A stretch of 64,000 nucleotides of DNA. It comes from Pseudomonadota bacterium. GTDB lineage: Bacteria > Pseudomonadota > Gammaproteobacteria > Steroidobacterales > Steroidobacteraceae. A program made the position numbers and the translations under genes. The notes under the pieces are model-generated. The model saw nothing but the letters and a program-made list of their open reading frames with translations. It was not told where the DNA came from and did no database searches. Shown here one piece after another: positions 28,458-36,540 of this stretch. The DNA lies in contig JAJYFF010000002.1 in assembly GCA_021785405.1 (NCBI GenBank), positions 51,939 through 115,938 of the forward strand, in the 5' to 3' direction. Each line of letters opens with the position of its first letter. The first letter of the stretch is position 1.

Positions 28458-29600
28458 GTGAGCGTCCGCGAGGTCGCGATCTTTCGCCACAATCTCTTCC
28501 GGATCTCCGAGCCGTTCATCGCGCAGCAGGCGCAACGCCTGCGCCGCCATCGACCGCTCTACCTCGGCCGGCTGCGCTACGGCGACGCTCCGCCCGGCGC
28601 CGCGAGCCTCGCGTTGCAGGATCGGGTCCGCGGGTCGGCGCTGCCGCTCGTCGCCTGGCAAGCGCTCAGCGGCGATACGCGGCCGTACCGGCGGCTCCTC
28701 GAGGGGCACCATCCGGCCTTGATCCATGCGCATTTCGGCGTCAATGCGGTGTATGCGTTGCCGTTGGCGCGGCACCTGCGGATCCCGCTGATCACGACCT
28801 TCCACGGCTTCGACGCGACGCTCGCGACGCCCGCGCTGCTCGGGTCCCCGGAATGGATGCGGTATCGGCTGCTGCGCGGCCGATTGGCGCGCGAGGGGGC
28901 GCTGTTTCTGTGCGCGTCCGCGTTCCTTCGCGACCGGGTCCTCGCGCTGGGCTTTCCCGCGGCGCGCACGCGGGTGCATTACCTCGGGGTCGACGTCGAC
29001 GCGATCCGCCGCCGCGATCCCGCCGAGGAGACCGCGACGGTCCTGCACGTCGCGCGGCTCGTCGAGGTCAAGGGCACCGCCTATCTGATCCGCGCGTTCG
29101 CGCGCGTCGCGAGCCGGCACGCGCCGGTGCGCCTCGTGATCATCGGCGCGGGACCGCTCGAGCGCCGGCTGCGGCGCCTCGCCGGCGCCCTGGGGCTCGG
29201 CGAGCGGGTGCAGTTCCTCGGCGCGCGCCCGCACGCCGAGGTGCTCGACTGGATGCGGCGCGCCGCGATGCTGGTGCTGCCGAGCGTGCGCACCGCGAGC
29301 GGGCGCGTCGAAGGCTTAGGCATGGTGGCGCTCGAAGCGGCCGCGAGCGGCGTGCCGGTGATCGGGTCGCGCCAGGGCGGGATCCCCGAGGCGGTCCTCG
29401 ACGCGCGCACCGGCTGGCTGGTCGCGGAGCGCGACGTCGAGGCGCTCGCGCGGCGGATGCACGAGCTGCTCGCCGATCCGGCGGCGCGGCAGCGGCTCGG
29501 CGCCGCGGCGCGCGAGCACGTCGAGCGGCATTTCGATCTGGGTCGCCAAACCGCGGCACTCGAGGAGCTGTATGCGTCGGTCATCGACGCCGCCGGCTGA
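28458..29600 (+). CDS. Glycosyltransferase family 4, paralogue of the gene at 17.4 kb
   Basis: 380 aa from a GTG at 28458. N-terminal FRHNLFRISEPFIAQQAQ, HAHFGVNAVYALPLA, TFHGFDAT and C-terminal VLHVARLVEVKGTAYLI, IIGAGPLE, EGLGMVALEAAASGVPVIGS match the 17.4-kb gene almost motif for motif and in length. It follows the CerR-like gene by 10 bp and overlaps the PIG-L gene by 29 bp, so it is transcribed with lipid genes. It may glycosylate the lipid rather than the polymer; this is inference. Confidence 0.88.
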   Translation: MSVREVAIFRHNLFRISEPFIAQQAQRLRRHRPLYLGRLRYGDAPPGAASLALQDRVRGSALPLVAWQALSGDTRPYRRLLEGHHPALIHAHFGVNAVYALPLARHLRIPLITTFHGFDATLATPALLGSPEWMRYRLLRGRLAREGALFLCASAFLRDRVLALGFPAARTRVHYLGVDVDAIRRRDPAEETATVLHVARLVEVKGTAYLIRAFARVASRHAPVRLVIIGAGPLERRLRRLAGALGLGERVQFLGARPHAEVLDWMRRAAMLVLPSVRTASGRVEGLGMVALEAAASGVPVIGSRQGGIPEAVLDARTGWLVAERDVEALARRMHELLADPAARQRLGAAAREHVERHFDLGRQTAALEELYASVIDAAG

Positions 29601-30357
29601 GCGCGAATCCGCGGCGGTCGTCGTCGCCCATCCGGACGACGAAGCGCTGTGGCTGAGCTCGGTCCTCGCGTCGGCCGAGCGGGTGGTCTATTGCTTCGGC
29701 GAGCCGTTCGCGAAACCCGCGATCGCGAGCGCGCGCCGGCGCGTGCTCGCCGCGCTGCCGTTGCCGGGCGTCACCGATCTCGGCATCCCGGAGAGCGGTG
29801 CGCGGTTCTCGGCCGATTGGGCGGAACCCGTGCTCACCGCGACCGGCATCGAGGTCCTCGATCCGGCGGCGCGCGTGCGGTATGCGGCCAATTACCCGCG
29901 CTTGACCGCGGCGCTGCGCCCGGTGCTCGCCGGACATCGGCACGTGTACACCCACAACCCCTGGGGCGAGTACGGGCACACGGAGCACGTGCAGGTGCAT
30001 CGCGCGGTCGCGGCGTTGCAGGCGGAGCTCGGCTTCACGCTGTGGTTCTCGAACTACGTCGGCCCGGCGAGCTGGCCGCTCGCGCAAGCGCTGGCCGCGG
30101 CATTGCGCTGGGGCGAACGCCGGGTCCTCGCGACCGATCGACCCCTCGCGCGGCGCTTGCGGCGCCTGTACCGGCGGCACGGGGTGTGGACCTGGTCGAT
30201 CGCGCACCGCTGGCCCGCGCAGGAGACGCTGTATGCGCTGCCGCCGGCCGCGGACGCCGCGCCGCGGCACGCGTTCCACGGCGAGGCCTTGCTCGACGTC
30301 GCGCGGCTGCGCTGGTGGCCGATGCCGTGGCGCTCGCCGCAGCGCGCGTTGCGCTGA
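29572..30357 (+). CDS. PIG-L/LmbE family N-deacetylase
   Basis: 261 aa. The zinc motif AHPDDE is at residues 19-24, and a distal THNPWGEYGHTEHVQVH (HxxH-type ligand) lies near residue 127. The family includes GlcNAc-PI deacetylase (PIG-L), MshB (GlcNAc-inositol) and BshB; all remove acetyl from an N-acetylglucosaminyl group. Its start lies inside the upstream glycosyltransferase gene (29-bp overlap), so the two proteins are coupled. With inositol-phosphate genes nearby, a GlcNAc-inositol lipid is a plausible substrate. Confidence 0.85.
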   Translation: MRRSSTPPAERESAAVVVAHPDDEALWLSSVLASAERVVYCFGEPFAKPAIASARRRVLAALPLPGVTDLGIPESGARFSADWAEPVLTATGIEVLDPAARVRYAANYPRLTAALRPVLAGHRHVYTHNPWGEYGHTEHVQVHRAVAALQAELGFTLWFSNYVGPASWPLAQALAAALRWGERRVLATDRPLARRLRRLYRRHGVWTWSIAHRWPAQETLYALPPAADAAPRHAFHGEALLDVARLRWWPMPWRSPQRALR

Positions 30358-30430
30358 GCGCGACGGCCGGCGCGCGCGGTCGAGGGACCGGGTGGCTTGC
30401 CCGCGGGCGCGTATGCTAGCCTCCCGGCGG

Positions 30431-31459
30431 ATGCGCGCTCCTTCTCTCGGCCGCCGCTACGGCGAATTGCGTTCAGGCCTGCGTTTCGTCTCCCGGCTGC
30501 TCGGCTCGCGCCATAACCCGCTGCTCGCACAGGTCGTGGTCACGCGGCGCTGCAATTTGAGCTGCGGTTACTGCAACGAATACGACCGGCACTCGCCCCC
30601 GGTGCCGCTGGCCGCGCTCACCGCCCGGATCGATCGGCTGGCCGCGCTGCGGACCGCCGCGGTCACGTTCACCGGCGGCGAACCCTTGTTGCATCCCGAG
30701 CTCGACCAGGTCATTCGCGTGGCCCGCCGGCACGGGATGCTCGTGACCCTGATCACCAACGGTTTTCGGTTGAGCCGTCCGTGGATCGAGCGCTTGAACG
30801 CGGCGGGGCTGCAGGGCATGCAGATCAGCATCGACAATCTCCGGCCGGACGAGGTGTCGATGAAGAGTCTCGTCTCGGTCGAACGCAAGCTCGCGTTGCT
30901 CGCGAAGCACGCAAAGTTCAAGGTGAATTGCAACTCGGTGCTCGGCGTGAGCGACGCCCGCACGCAGGACGTCGTGACGATCGCGCGCACCGCGGCCAAG
31001 TACGGATTCCAGCACTCCGTCGGCGTCCTGCACGATCACACCGGGGCGCTGAAGCCGCTGAGCGAGGTCCAGATCCGGGCTTACGCGACGGTCACGCAGA
31101 TCTCGCCGTCGCTGGTGCATCGGCTGAATTACCGCCTGTTCCAGAAGAACCTGATGCATGGCCGGCCCAACGACTGGAAATGTCGTGCGGGCGCGCGCTA
31201 TCTCTACGTCTGCGAGGACGGGCTCGTGCATTGGTGCTCGCAGCAGCGCGGATATCCCGGCATTCCGCTGCTCGAGTACACGCGCGAGGACCTCCGGCGC
31301 GAGTACGCGACGCAGAAGTCCTGCAGCCCGACCTGCACCCTGAGCTGCGTGCATCAGATGAGCATGCTGGATCGCCACCGCGGCCGCCAACCGATCGCCG
31401 ACCCGGTGTCGACGCGCCGGGTCGAGCCCGCCGCGAGCGCGGAGGCCGGCGGCCGCTGA
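30431..31459 (+). CDS. Radical SAM protein with C-terminal cysteine cluster
   Basis: About 342 aa (an in-frame ATG at 30413 would add six residues). The 4Fe-4S site CNLSCGYC places cysteines at 41, 45 and 48; TFTGGEPLLHPEL is the SAM-binding GGE motif. Later cysteines (CRAGARYLYVCEDGLVHWC; CSPTCTLSC) resemble a SPASM/twitch auxiliary cluster. Found at the end of the lipid block, convergent with a flippase gene. The reaction is not recognised; a modification of the lipid or sugar is possible. Confidence 0.8.
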   Translation: MRAPSLGRRYGELRSGLRFVSRLLGSRHNPLLAQVVVTRRCNLSCGYCNEYDRHSPPVPLAALTARIDRLAALRTAAVTFTGGEPLLHPELDQVIRVARRHGMLVTLITNGFRLSRPWIERLNAAGLQGMQISIDNLRPDEVSMKSLVSVERKLALLAKHAKFKVNCNSVLGVSDARTQDVVTIARTAAKYGFQHSVGVLHDHTGALKPLSEVQIRAYATVTQISPSLVHRLNYRLFQKNLMHGRPNDWKCRAGARYLYVCEDGLVHWCSQQRGYPGIPLLEYTREDLRREYATQKSCSPTCTLSCVHQMSMLDRHRGRQPIADPVSTRRVEPAASAEAGGR

Positions 31460-31484
31460 ATGCGCCGCGATGGCGGGTGCCGGG

Positions 31485-32924
31485 TCAGGCGGCGGGCAGC
31501 GCGCGCGGCCGCGCCTGACGGAACAGGACGGCGTAGGTCGCGATCGCACTGACGAGCACGATGGCCAGCTGCAGGCGCGGATCGACGGCCCCGATCGCCC
31601 AGCGCGCCGTCGCGACGATCGCGACCAGCGCCGCGGTGCCGATCGACGGGATCACGAACGCCCGCGCGAGCGCCGCGATGCCGATGCCCCAGTGCCGGCG
31701 CAGATAGCGCGCCTCCCAGAGGAGCAGCGGCGGATAGATCGCCGCCCAGACCGCCGCGACCGCGACGAGCCCCGCCGGCGCGGGACGCTGCCCGCCGAGC
31801 AGCGCGAGGCCGGCGACCAGCAGCAGCAGCGTGACCGCCGACACGCGGGCGGCGACGACCGGGCGTCCCGTCGCGATCACCAGCGGCGCCAACAGCTGGG
31901 CGAGCACGCGCAGCAGCGCCGCGACCGCGAGCCACTCGAGCGGCACGGCGGCCGCGGCATACGCGCCGCCGCGGCCATCGTGGATCAACGCGGTGATCGG
32001 GCGCGCGGCGAGGATCGCGACGGCGACGAACGGTTCGATCAGCAATGCCGCCCGGCGCAGCGACCAGAGCCAGGTGGCCGCCAAGGGCGCCCCGAGCGCC
32101 GATACCCGCGCGAACACCGGCAGGGCGGTGCGGTTGATCAGGGTGCTGACGGCGATCGCGGGCTCCATCGCGACGGTGAACGCGACGCGGTAGACCGCGA
32201 GCTGCGCCGGGCCATAGAACCAGCCGATCAACAGGTAGTGCGCGTTGTTGAACAGTTGGTCCAGGAAGTGCGAGGTGACCGCGCGCGAGCCAAACCGGAC
32301 CAGCGGCGCAATCGCCGCGGCGCGAAAGCGCAGCCGCGGCCAAAACGGCCGGGCGATTTGCGCGCCGACGAGCGTGTAGACGCCGCTCGCCAGATAGCCC
32401 GCGACCAGCGCCCATGCGCCCGCGCCCGCGATCGCGAGGCCGATACGGGTCAGCGCGGCCCCGAGCGTCGCGGCGACGTTCACGACGGCGATGCGTTCGT
32501 ACTGCAGGTCGCGGTTCATCATCGCGAGCGGGATCACCGCGGCGCCGACGATCGGTTGCTTCGCCGCGATCGCGACGAAATACCCGCTCATGCCGGCGAC
32601 GCCGTACAGCGTTCCCAGGGCCGGTGCGACGAGCCACGCGAGCGCGGCCAGCAGCAGGGCGGTGGCCGCGATGAACCAGAACAAGCTGTCGAGTTGCCGG
32701 CGCGACACGCGGCGCGCCTGGATCAGCGCTTCGCGCGTGCCGAGACCGTCGAGGGCTTCGATGATCGTGCCGACCGCGATGACCAGGGACGCGATGCCGA
32801 CCTGTGGCTTGCTCATGAACCACAGCACGGCGAGCAAGGTCGTCAGGTCGATCAGCTTCACCGCGATCGTCGCGCCGCCGAGCCAGTTGAAGCCGCGGTG
32901 CAGGTGCTGCCGAGGGTCGTGCAT
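31485..32924 (-). CDS. Second MOP-family flippase (WzxC-like)
   Basis: 479 aa, multiple hydrophobic helices. The N-terminal GFNWLGGATIAVKLIDLTTLLAVLWFMS, DGLGTREALIQARRVSRRQLDSLFW and a central LVRFGSRAVTSHFLDQLFNNAHYLLIGWF are typical of colanic-acid-type WzxC and lipopolysaccharide flippases. It is not a close copy of the flippase at 19.8 kb. It lies downstream of a glycosyltransferase on the same strand. Cargo is unknown: the EPS unit or the predicted inositol glycolipid. Confidence 0.85.
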   Translation of the reverse strand: MHDPRQHLHRGFNWLGGATIAVKLIDLTTLLAVLWFMSKPQVGIASLVIAVGTIIEALDGLGTREALIQARRVSRRQLDSLFWFIAATALLLAALAWLVAPALGTLYGVAGMSGYFVAIAAKQPIVGAAVIPLAMMNRDLQYERIAVVNVAATLGAALTRIGLAIAGAGAWALVAGYLASGVYTLVGAQIARPFWPRLRFRAAAIAPLVRFGSRAVTSHFLDQLFNNAHYLLIGWFYGPAQLAVYRVAFTVAMEPAIAVSTLINRTALPVFARVSALGAPLAATWLWSLRRAALLIEPFVAVAILAARPITALIHDGRGGAYAAAAVPLEWLAVAALLRVLAQLLAPLVIATGRPVVAARVSAVTLLLLVAGLALLGGQRPAPAGLVAVAAVWAAIYPPLLLWEARYLRRHWGIGIAALARAFVIPSIGTAALVAIVATARWAIGAVDPRLQLAIVLVSAIATYAVLFRQARPRALPAA

Positions 32925-32960
32925 GTGCGTGGGGTGCGCGCCGGGCCGGTGTTCGACGGG

Positions 32961-34229
32961 CTAGCCGCGCTCGGTCGACGGCGGCGCGGTCACGCCCGCG
33001 AGATCGACCGGCAGCACCCAGGAGCGCTCGCGGACCAGATGCACGATCCAGCGCCACGACTGGCGCCGCCAGGTCCGGCGGCGCTGGCCGTTCCAGCCGC
33101 CGGGTGCATCGGGAGCCGAGCGCAGGCGCTCCGTGATGATCGCGGCGATCCGGTCCGCGCGCCGGGTCCAGGTGTATTCCCGGCTGTCCGCGAGCGCCGT
33201 CGCCGCCAGACGATCGGCGAGCCGCGCGTCGCTCGTCACGGTGCGGATCGCCTCGACCAAGGCCTCGGGGCAGTCCGGCCGGCACAGCCAGGCATTCTCG
33301 TCGTGGCGCAGGACCTCGCGCAGGTCCGGCGTGTCCCCCGCGACGATCGGCCGGCCCGCGGCGAGATAATTGAAGACCTTCAGCGGCAACACCGTCGAAC
33401 CGAACACCGTCAAGGGCTTGCTCGACGGCGGAATCAACAGCACGGTCGCGGCCGCGAGGTACTGCGCGAGGGCCTCCGGCGTCTGCCAGGGTACGATCCG
33501 CACGTTGGCGAGGGGTCGCGCCAGGGCTTCGATCGGACCGTCGCCGGCGGATCCGACCAGGATGAATGCGTGATCGGGGAGCCGGCGAGCGGCCTCGATC
33601 ACCACATCGAGTCCCTTCTTGTGATTGAGACGACCCGTGTACACGACGGTCCGCGCGCGCGCGCCGCCCGCGTCGGGCGTCGCGGCGAGTTCCGGCGGGC
33701 GCGCCCCGGGCCGAGATCGGGGTTCGAATCCGGTGTGCACGCAGCGCAGCTTCGCCGCGGGAACGCCGAGTTCCAGATAGCGGCGGCGGGTGTACTCGGA
33801 ATGGCAGATGTTCACGACGAAGCGTCGATCGCAGATCAGCCGATAGATCCACCACTGCAGCGGCGGGATCTGCTCGGGCCACGGACGGTAGTGATCGAAC
33901 ACCACGCGCCGTCCGCAGCGCACCGCGAGCCACGCGACCCAGAGGTTGCGCGTGTACACGAGGTCGGCGTCACGAAAGGCCCGACGCCACACGATCGTCA
34001 AGCCGCAGAAGAGGTGCCGCAGCGCGGCCGGCCGCAGCGGCGCGAGCGCGCGGATCGCGGGCATCCCGGCGAGCGCCGCCGCGGCGGCCCGGCCCGCTTC
34101 GTTGCGGGCGGGGACGTGCAGCGACGGGCGCGCGGTGCGCGTCGCGAGGTGCGTCGCGGTCGAGAGGAAGACCTCCGCGTCCGCGTCGTCGTTCGGCAAC
34201 GGGTTCTCGAAGGTGAACAGGATCTGCAT
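32961..34229 (-). CDS. Glycosyltransferase family 4
   Basis: 422 aa, GT-B. N-terminus MQILFTFENPLPNDDADAEV; acceptor-side DLVYTRNLWVAWLAV and VFDHYRPWPEQIPP; C-domain VVYTGRLNHKKGLDVVIEAA, ILVGSAGDGP and PLKVFNYLAAGRPIVAGD. The donor-binding region has PLK-F--LA-G instead of the usual E-x7-E. It is divergent from the inositol-phosphate synthase gene, with 127 bp between them, and precedes the second flippase. Confidence 0.82.
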   Translation of the reverse strand: MQILFTFENPLPNDDADAEVFLSTATHLATRTARPSLHVPARNEAGRAAAAALAGMPAIRALAPLRPAALRHLFCGLTIVWRRAFRDADLVYTRNLWVAWLAVRCGRRVVFDHYRPWPEQIPPLQWWIYRLICDRRFVVNICHSEYTRRRYLELGVPAAKLRCVHTGFEPRSRPGARPPELAATPDAGGARARTVVYTGRLNHKKGLDVVIEAARRLPDHAFILVGSAGDGPIEALARPLANVRIVPWQTPEALAQYLAAATVLLIPPSSKPLTVFGSTVLPLKVFNYLAAGRPIVAGDTPDLREVLRHDENAWLCRPDCPEALVEAIRTVTSDARLADRLAATALADSREYTWTRRADRIAAIITERLRSAPDAPGGWNGQRRRTWRRQSWRWIVHLVRERSWVLPVDLAGVTAPPSTERG

Positions 34230-34254
34230 ACGACGGGTTCTGCTGGGCGAACCC

Positions 34255-34263
34255 TGCTACTAT
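34255..34263 (+). promoter_or_regulatory. Extended -10 promoter of the inositol/ceramide operon
   Basis: TGCTACTAT, an extended -10 (TGnTAnnnT), lies in the gap between the divergent glycosyltransferase and the inositol-phosphate synthase gene. It resembles the TGCTATGAT before the acyl-AMP ligase at 25.7 kb. No good -35 is visible; the leader would be about 85 bases. Confidence 0.45.
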
Positions 34264-34356
34264 AGCCGCAGAACCGGACCGCGGAGCAGCCACGACGGCG
34301 GGCGCAGGCCCCGAGCGCTCGCGGGACGTCCCCGGACTCAGCAGCGAAGGTGCGTG

Positions 34357-35487
34357 ATGCCGAACAAAGGCAGCATTCGTATCGCAATCGTCGGGATCGG
34401 CAACTGCGCGAGCGCGCTGATCCAGGGCATCCACTACTACACCGCCGAGCGCTGCCGCAGCGGCGTGACCGGCCTGATGCACCCCGAGATCGGCGGCTAC
34501 CAGCCCTGCGACATCGACGTGGTCGCGGCGTTCGACGTCGATGCGCGCAAGGTCGGCAGCGACGTGAACCGCGCGATCTTCGCGAAGCCGAACTGCACGA
34601 AGGTGTTCCAGTCGCCGATCGCCGACAGCGGGGTCCTCGTGCGCATGGGCCAGGTGCGCGACGGGATCTCGGAGCACATGGCCGCGTACGCCGACGATCG
34701 GACGTTCGTGCGCGCGGACGCCCGCGAATCGACCCGCGAGGAGATCGTCCGCGAACTCACCGCGAGCGGCGCGGAGATCCTGCTGAACTACCTGCCGGTC
34801 GGTTCCGAGGACGCCGCGCGCTTCTACGCCGAATGCGCACTCGAGGCCGGGGTCGCGTTCATCAACAACATCCCGGTGTTCATCGCGAGCGACAAGGCGT
34901 TCGCGGAGCGCTTTCGCGCGCGCCAGCTGCCGATCATCGGCGACGACATCAAGTCGCAGCTCGGCGCGACGATCACCCACCGGGTGCTGACCGACCTGTT
35001 CGCGAAGCGCGGCGTGAAGCTGCTGCGGACCTATCAGCTCAACACCGGCGGCAACACCGACTTCCTCAACATGAAGAATCCGCAGCGGCTGGTCTCGAAG
35101 AAGACCTCCAAGACCGAGGCGGTGCAGTCGGTCGCGAAGAAGCGCCTCGCGGACGAGAACATCCACGTCGGCCCGAGCGACTACGTGCCCTGGCAGAACG
35201 ACAACAAGGTCTGCTTCATCCGGATGGAGGGGCAGCTGTTCGGCGACGTGCCGATGGACATCGAGCTGCGCTTGTCGGTGGAGGACTCGCCGAACTCCGC
35301 CGGCGTCGCGATCGACATGATCCGCTGCTGCAAGCTCGCGCTGCTGAACGGCGTCGGCGGCGCGCTCGAGGCGCCGAGCGCGTACTTCTGCAAGCATCCG
35401 CCGGTGCAGCACACCGACGACGAGGCCTACGAGATGATCGAGGCGTTCATCCGCACGAACGCGGTGAAGGTGCGCGCGGTCCGATGA
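34357..35487 (+). CDS. ino1: myo-Inositol-1(3)-phosphate synthase
   Basis: 376 aa, the compact bacterial form like mycobacterial Ino1. NAD-binding IAIVGIGNCASALIQGIHYY at the N-terminus, ILLNYLPVGSEDAARFYAE, VFIASDKAFAERF, GDDIKSQLGATITHR and the signature NTGGNTDFLNM near residue 230 are diagnostic. It converts glucose-6-P to inositol-phosphate. The start ATG at 34357 has GAAGG 6 bp upstream. Its stop overlaps the ATG of the cytidylyltransferase-like gene, strong evidence for a shared pathway. Uncommon in Gram-negatives. Confidence 0.95.
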   Translation: MPNKGSIRIAIVGIGNCASALIQGIHYYTAERCRSGVTGLMHPEIGGYQPCDIDVVAAFDVDARKVGSDVNRAIFAKPNCTKVFQSPIADSGVLVRMGQVRDGISEHMAAYADDRTFVRADARESTREEIVRELTASGAEILLNYLPVGSEDAARFYAECALEAGVAFINNIPVFIASDKAFAERFRARQLPIIGDDIKSQLGATITHRVLTDLFAKRGVKLLRTYQLNTGGNTDFLNMKNPQRLVSKKTSKTEAVQSVAKKRLADENIHVGPSDYVPWQNDNKVCFIRMEGQLFGDVPMDIELRLSVEDSPNSAGVAIDMIRCCKLALLNGVGGALEAPSAYFCKHPPVQHTDDEAYEMIEAFIRTNAVKVRAVR

Positions 35488-36200
35488 ACTGTCTGATCGT
35501 CGCCGCGGGCGCGGGCACGCGTTTGCGGGAGAAGGGCGAGAGCAAACCGCTGATCCGGATCCATGGCGTGCCCTTGATCGAGCGCGTGATCGAGCGCGCG
35601 CACCGCGCCGGGATCGACGCGTTCCAGGTCGTGAGCGGCTACCGGGGCGAGGCGCTGCGCGCGGCGCTCGATGCGTTCGCGGCGCGCGCGGGGCTGCGGA
35701 TCGAGCACGTCGTCAACGAGGAGTGGGAACGCGCGAACGGCGTCTCGGTGCTGAAGGCGAAGCCGCGGCTCGCCGGGCCGTTCCTCTTGACGATGTGCGA
35801 TCACCTGGTCGATCCGGGGATCTTGACGGACCTGCTCGCGCAGCCGCTCGAGCCCGGCACGGTCACGCTCGCGGTCGACTCGCGCATCGAGGATCCGCTC
35901 AACGACATCGACGACGTGACCCGCGTGCAGTGCGCGAACGGCCGGATCGAGCGCATCGGCAAGGTGATCCGCGAGTTCAACGCAATCGACACCGGTGTGT
36001 TCGCGTGCACGCCGGCGATGTTCGCGGCGCTCGAGACGAGCCAGGCCGAGGGCGACGACAGCATCTCCGGCGCGATCAACGTGCTCGCGCGCACGGGCCG
36101 GGCGCGCTGCTTCGACATCGGCGAGCGCCTCTGGGTCGACGTCGACGACCCGATCGCCTTCGGCAAGGCCGAGGCCTTGTTGAAGACGGGGCGGCTGTGA
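35484..36200 (+). CDS. Sugar/inositol-phosphate nucleotidyltransferase, IPCT-like
   Basis: 238 aa, single GT-A nucleotidyltransferase domain. It has AAGAGTRLREKGESKPL at the N-terminus, LTMCDHLVDP (metal-binding Asp) near residue 105, IGKVIREFNAIDTGVF near 155 and LWVDVDDP near 215. This set (T-x-DH, IGK--REF---DTG-F, W-DVD) is the pattern I associate with the inositol-1-phosphate cytidylyltransferase half of archaeal IPCT/DIPPS enzymes. Coupling by ATGA overlap to inositol-phosphate synthase supports CDP-inositol as product. A different sugar-1-P substrate cannot be excluded. Confidence 0.75.
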   Translation: MNCLIVAAGAGTRLREKGESKPLIRIHGVPLIERVIERAHRAGIDAFQVVSGYRGEALRAALDAFAARAGLRIEHVVNEEWERANGVSVLKAKPRLAGPFLLTMCDHLVDPGILTDLLAQPLEPGTVTLAVDSRIEDPLNDIDDVTRVQCANGRIERIGKVIREFNAIDTGVFACTPAMFAALETSQAEGDDSISGAINVLARTGRARCFDIGERLWVDVDDPIAFGKAEALLKTGRL

Positions 36201-36284
36201 GCTGCCGCGGCGCGCCGTTGCGTCCGCGCGTCGAGTCACCGTAGACTGCCCTTCGGTCGAGACGGGACCCGGGATGATGCCACC

Positions 36285-36536
36285 ATGAGCGATTCGGCCG
36301 ATCCGATCCGCGATGCGGTCTACCGGGCGCTGCGCGCATCGGTCGACAGCGACGTCGCCCTCAACGACAAGACCAACATCCGCGCCGAGCTCGGCCTCAC
36401 GTCGGTCGCGATCATGGACTTCGTGTTCGAGATCGAGGACGAACTCGACCTGTCGATCCCGCTCGACCGCATCGCCGAGGTCGAGACGGTCGGCGATCTG
36501 GTCGCGACGATTCGCGCGCTCGAGCGCGAAGGCTGA
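36285..36536 (+). CDS. Acyl carrier protein
   Basis: 83 aa, acidic, helical. The phosphopantetheine attachment serine is most likely Ser40 in LGLTSVAIMDFVFEIED, where the usual DSL triad is replaced by TSV. It lies 4 bp before SPT, matching the ACP-SPT pairing of Caulobacter and Sphingomonas-type sphingolipid loci. It probably carries the acyl chain delivered by the acyl-AMP ligase at 25.7 kb. Confidence 0.88.
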   Translation: MSDSADPIRDAVYRALRASVDSDVALNDKTNIRAELGLTSVAIMDFVFEIEDELDLSIPLDRIAEVETVGDLVATIRALEREG

Positions 36537-36540
36537 GCCA

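Noticed and set aside
33719..33733. T-loop-like GGTTCGAATCC suggesting a tRNA
   Set aside because: Flanking bases do not form a T-stem (only two pairs), no acceptor or anticodon arm is found, and the stretch lies inside a glycosyltransferase gene on the minus strand.
31470..34265. Very long plus-strand open frame opposite the flippase and glycosyltransferase
   Set aside because: Arg/Asp/Gln-rich low-complexity translation with no recognisable domain; the minus strand encodes two well-conserved proteins. High GC makes such antisense frames common.
35484..36200. Reading the nucleotidyltransferase as a choline- or mannose-phosphate enzyme
   Set aside because: Possible by fold, but coupling to inositol-phosphate synthase and the IGK--REF---DTG pattern fit inositol-phosphate better; kept as an alternative only.
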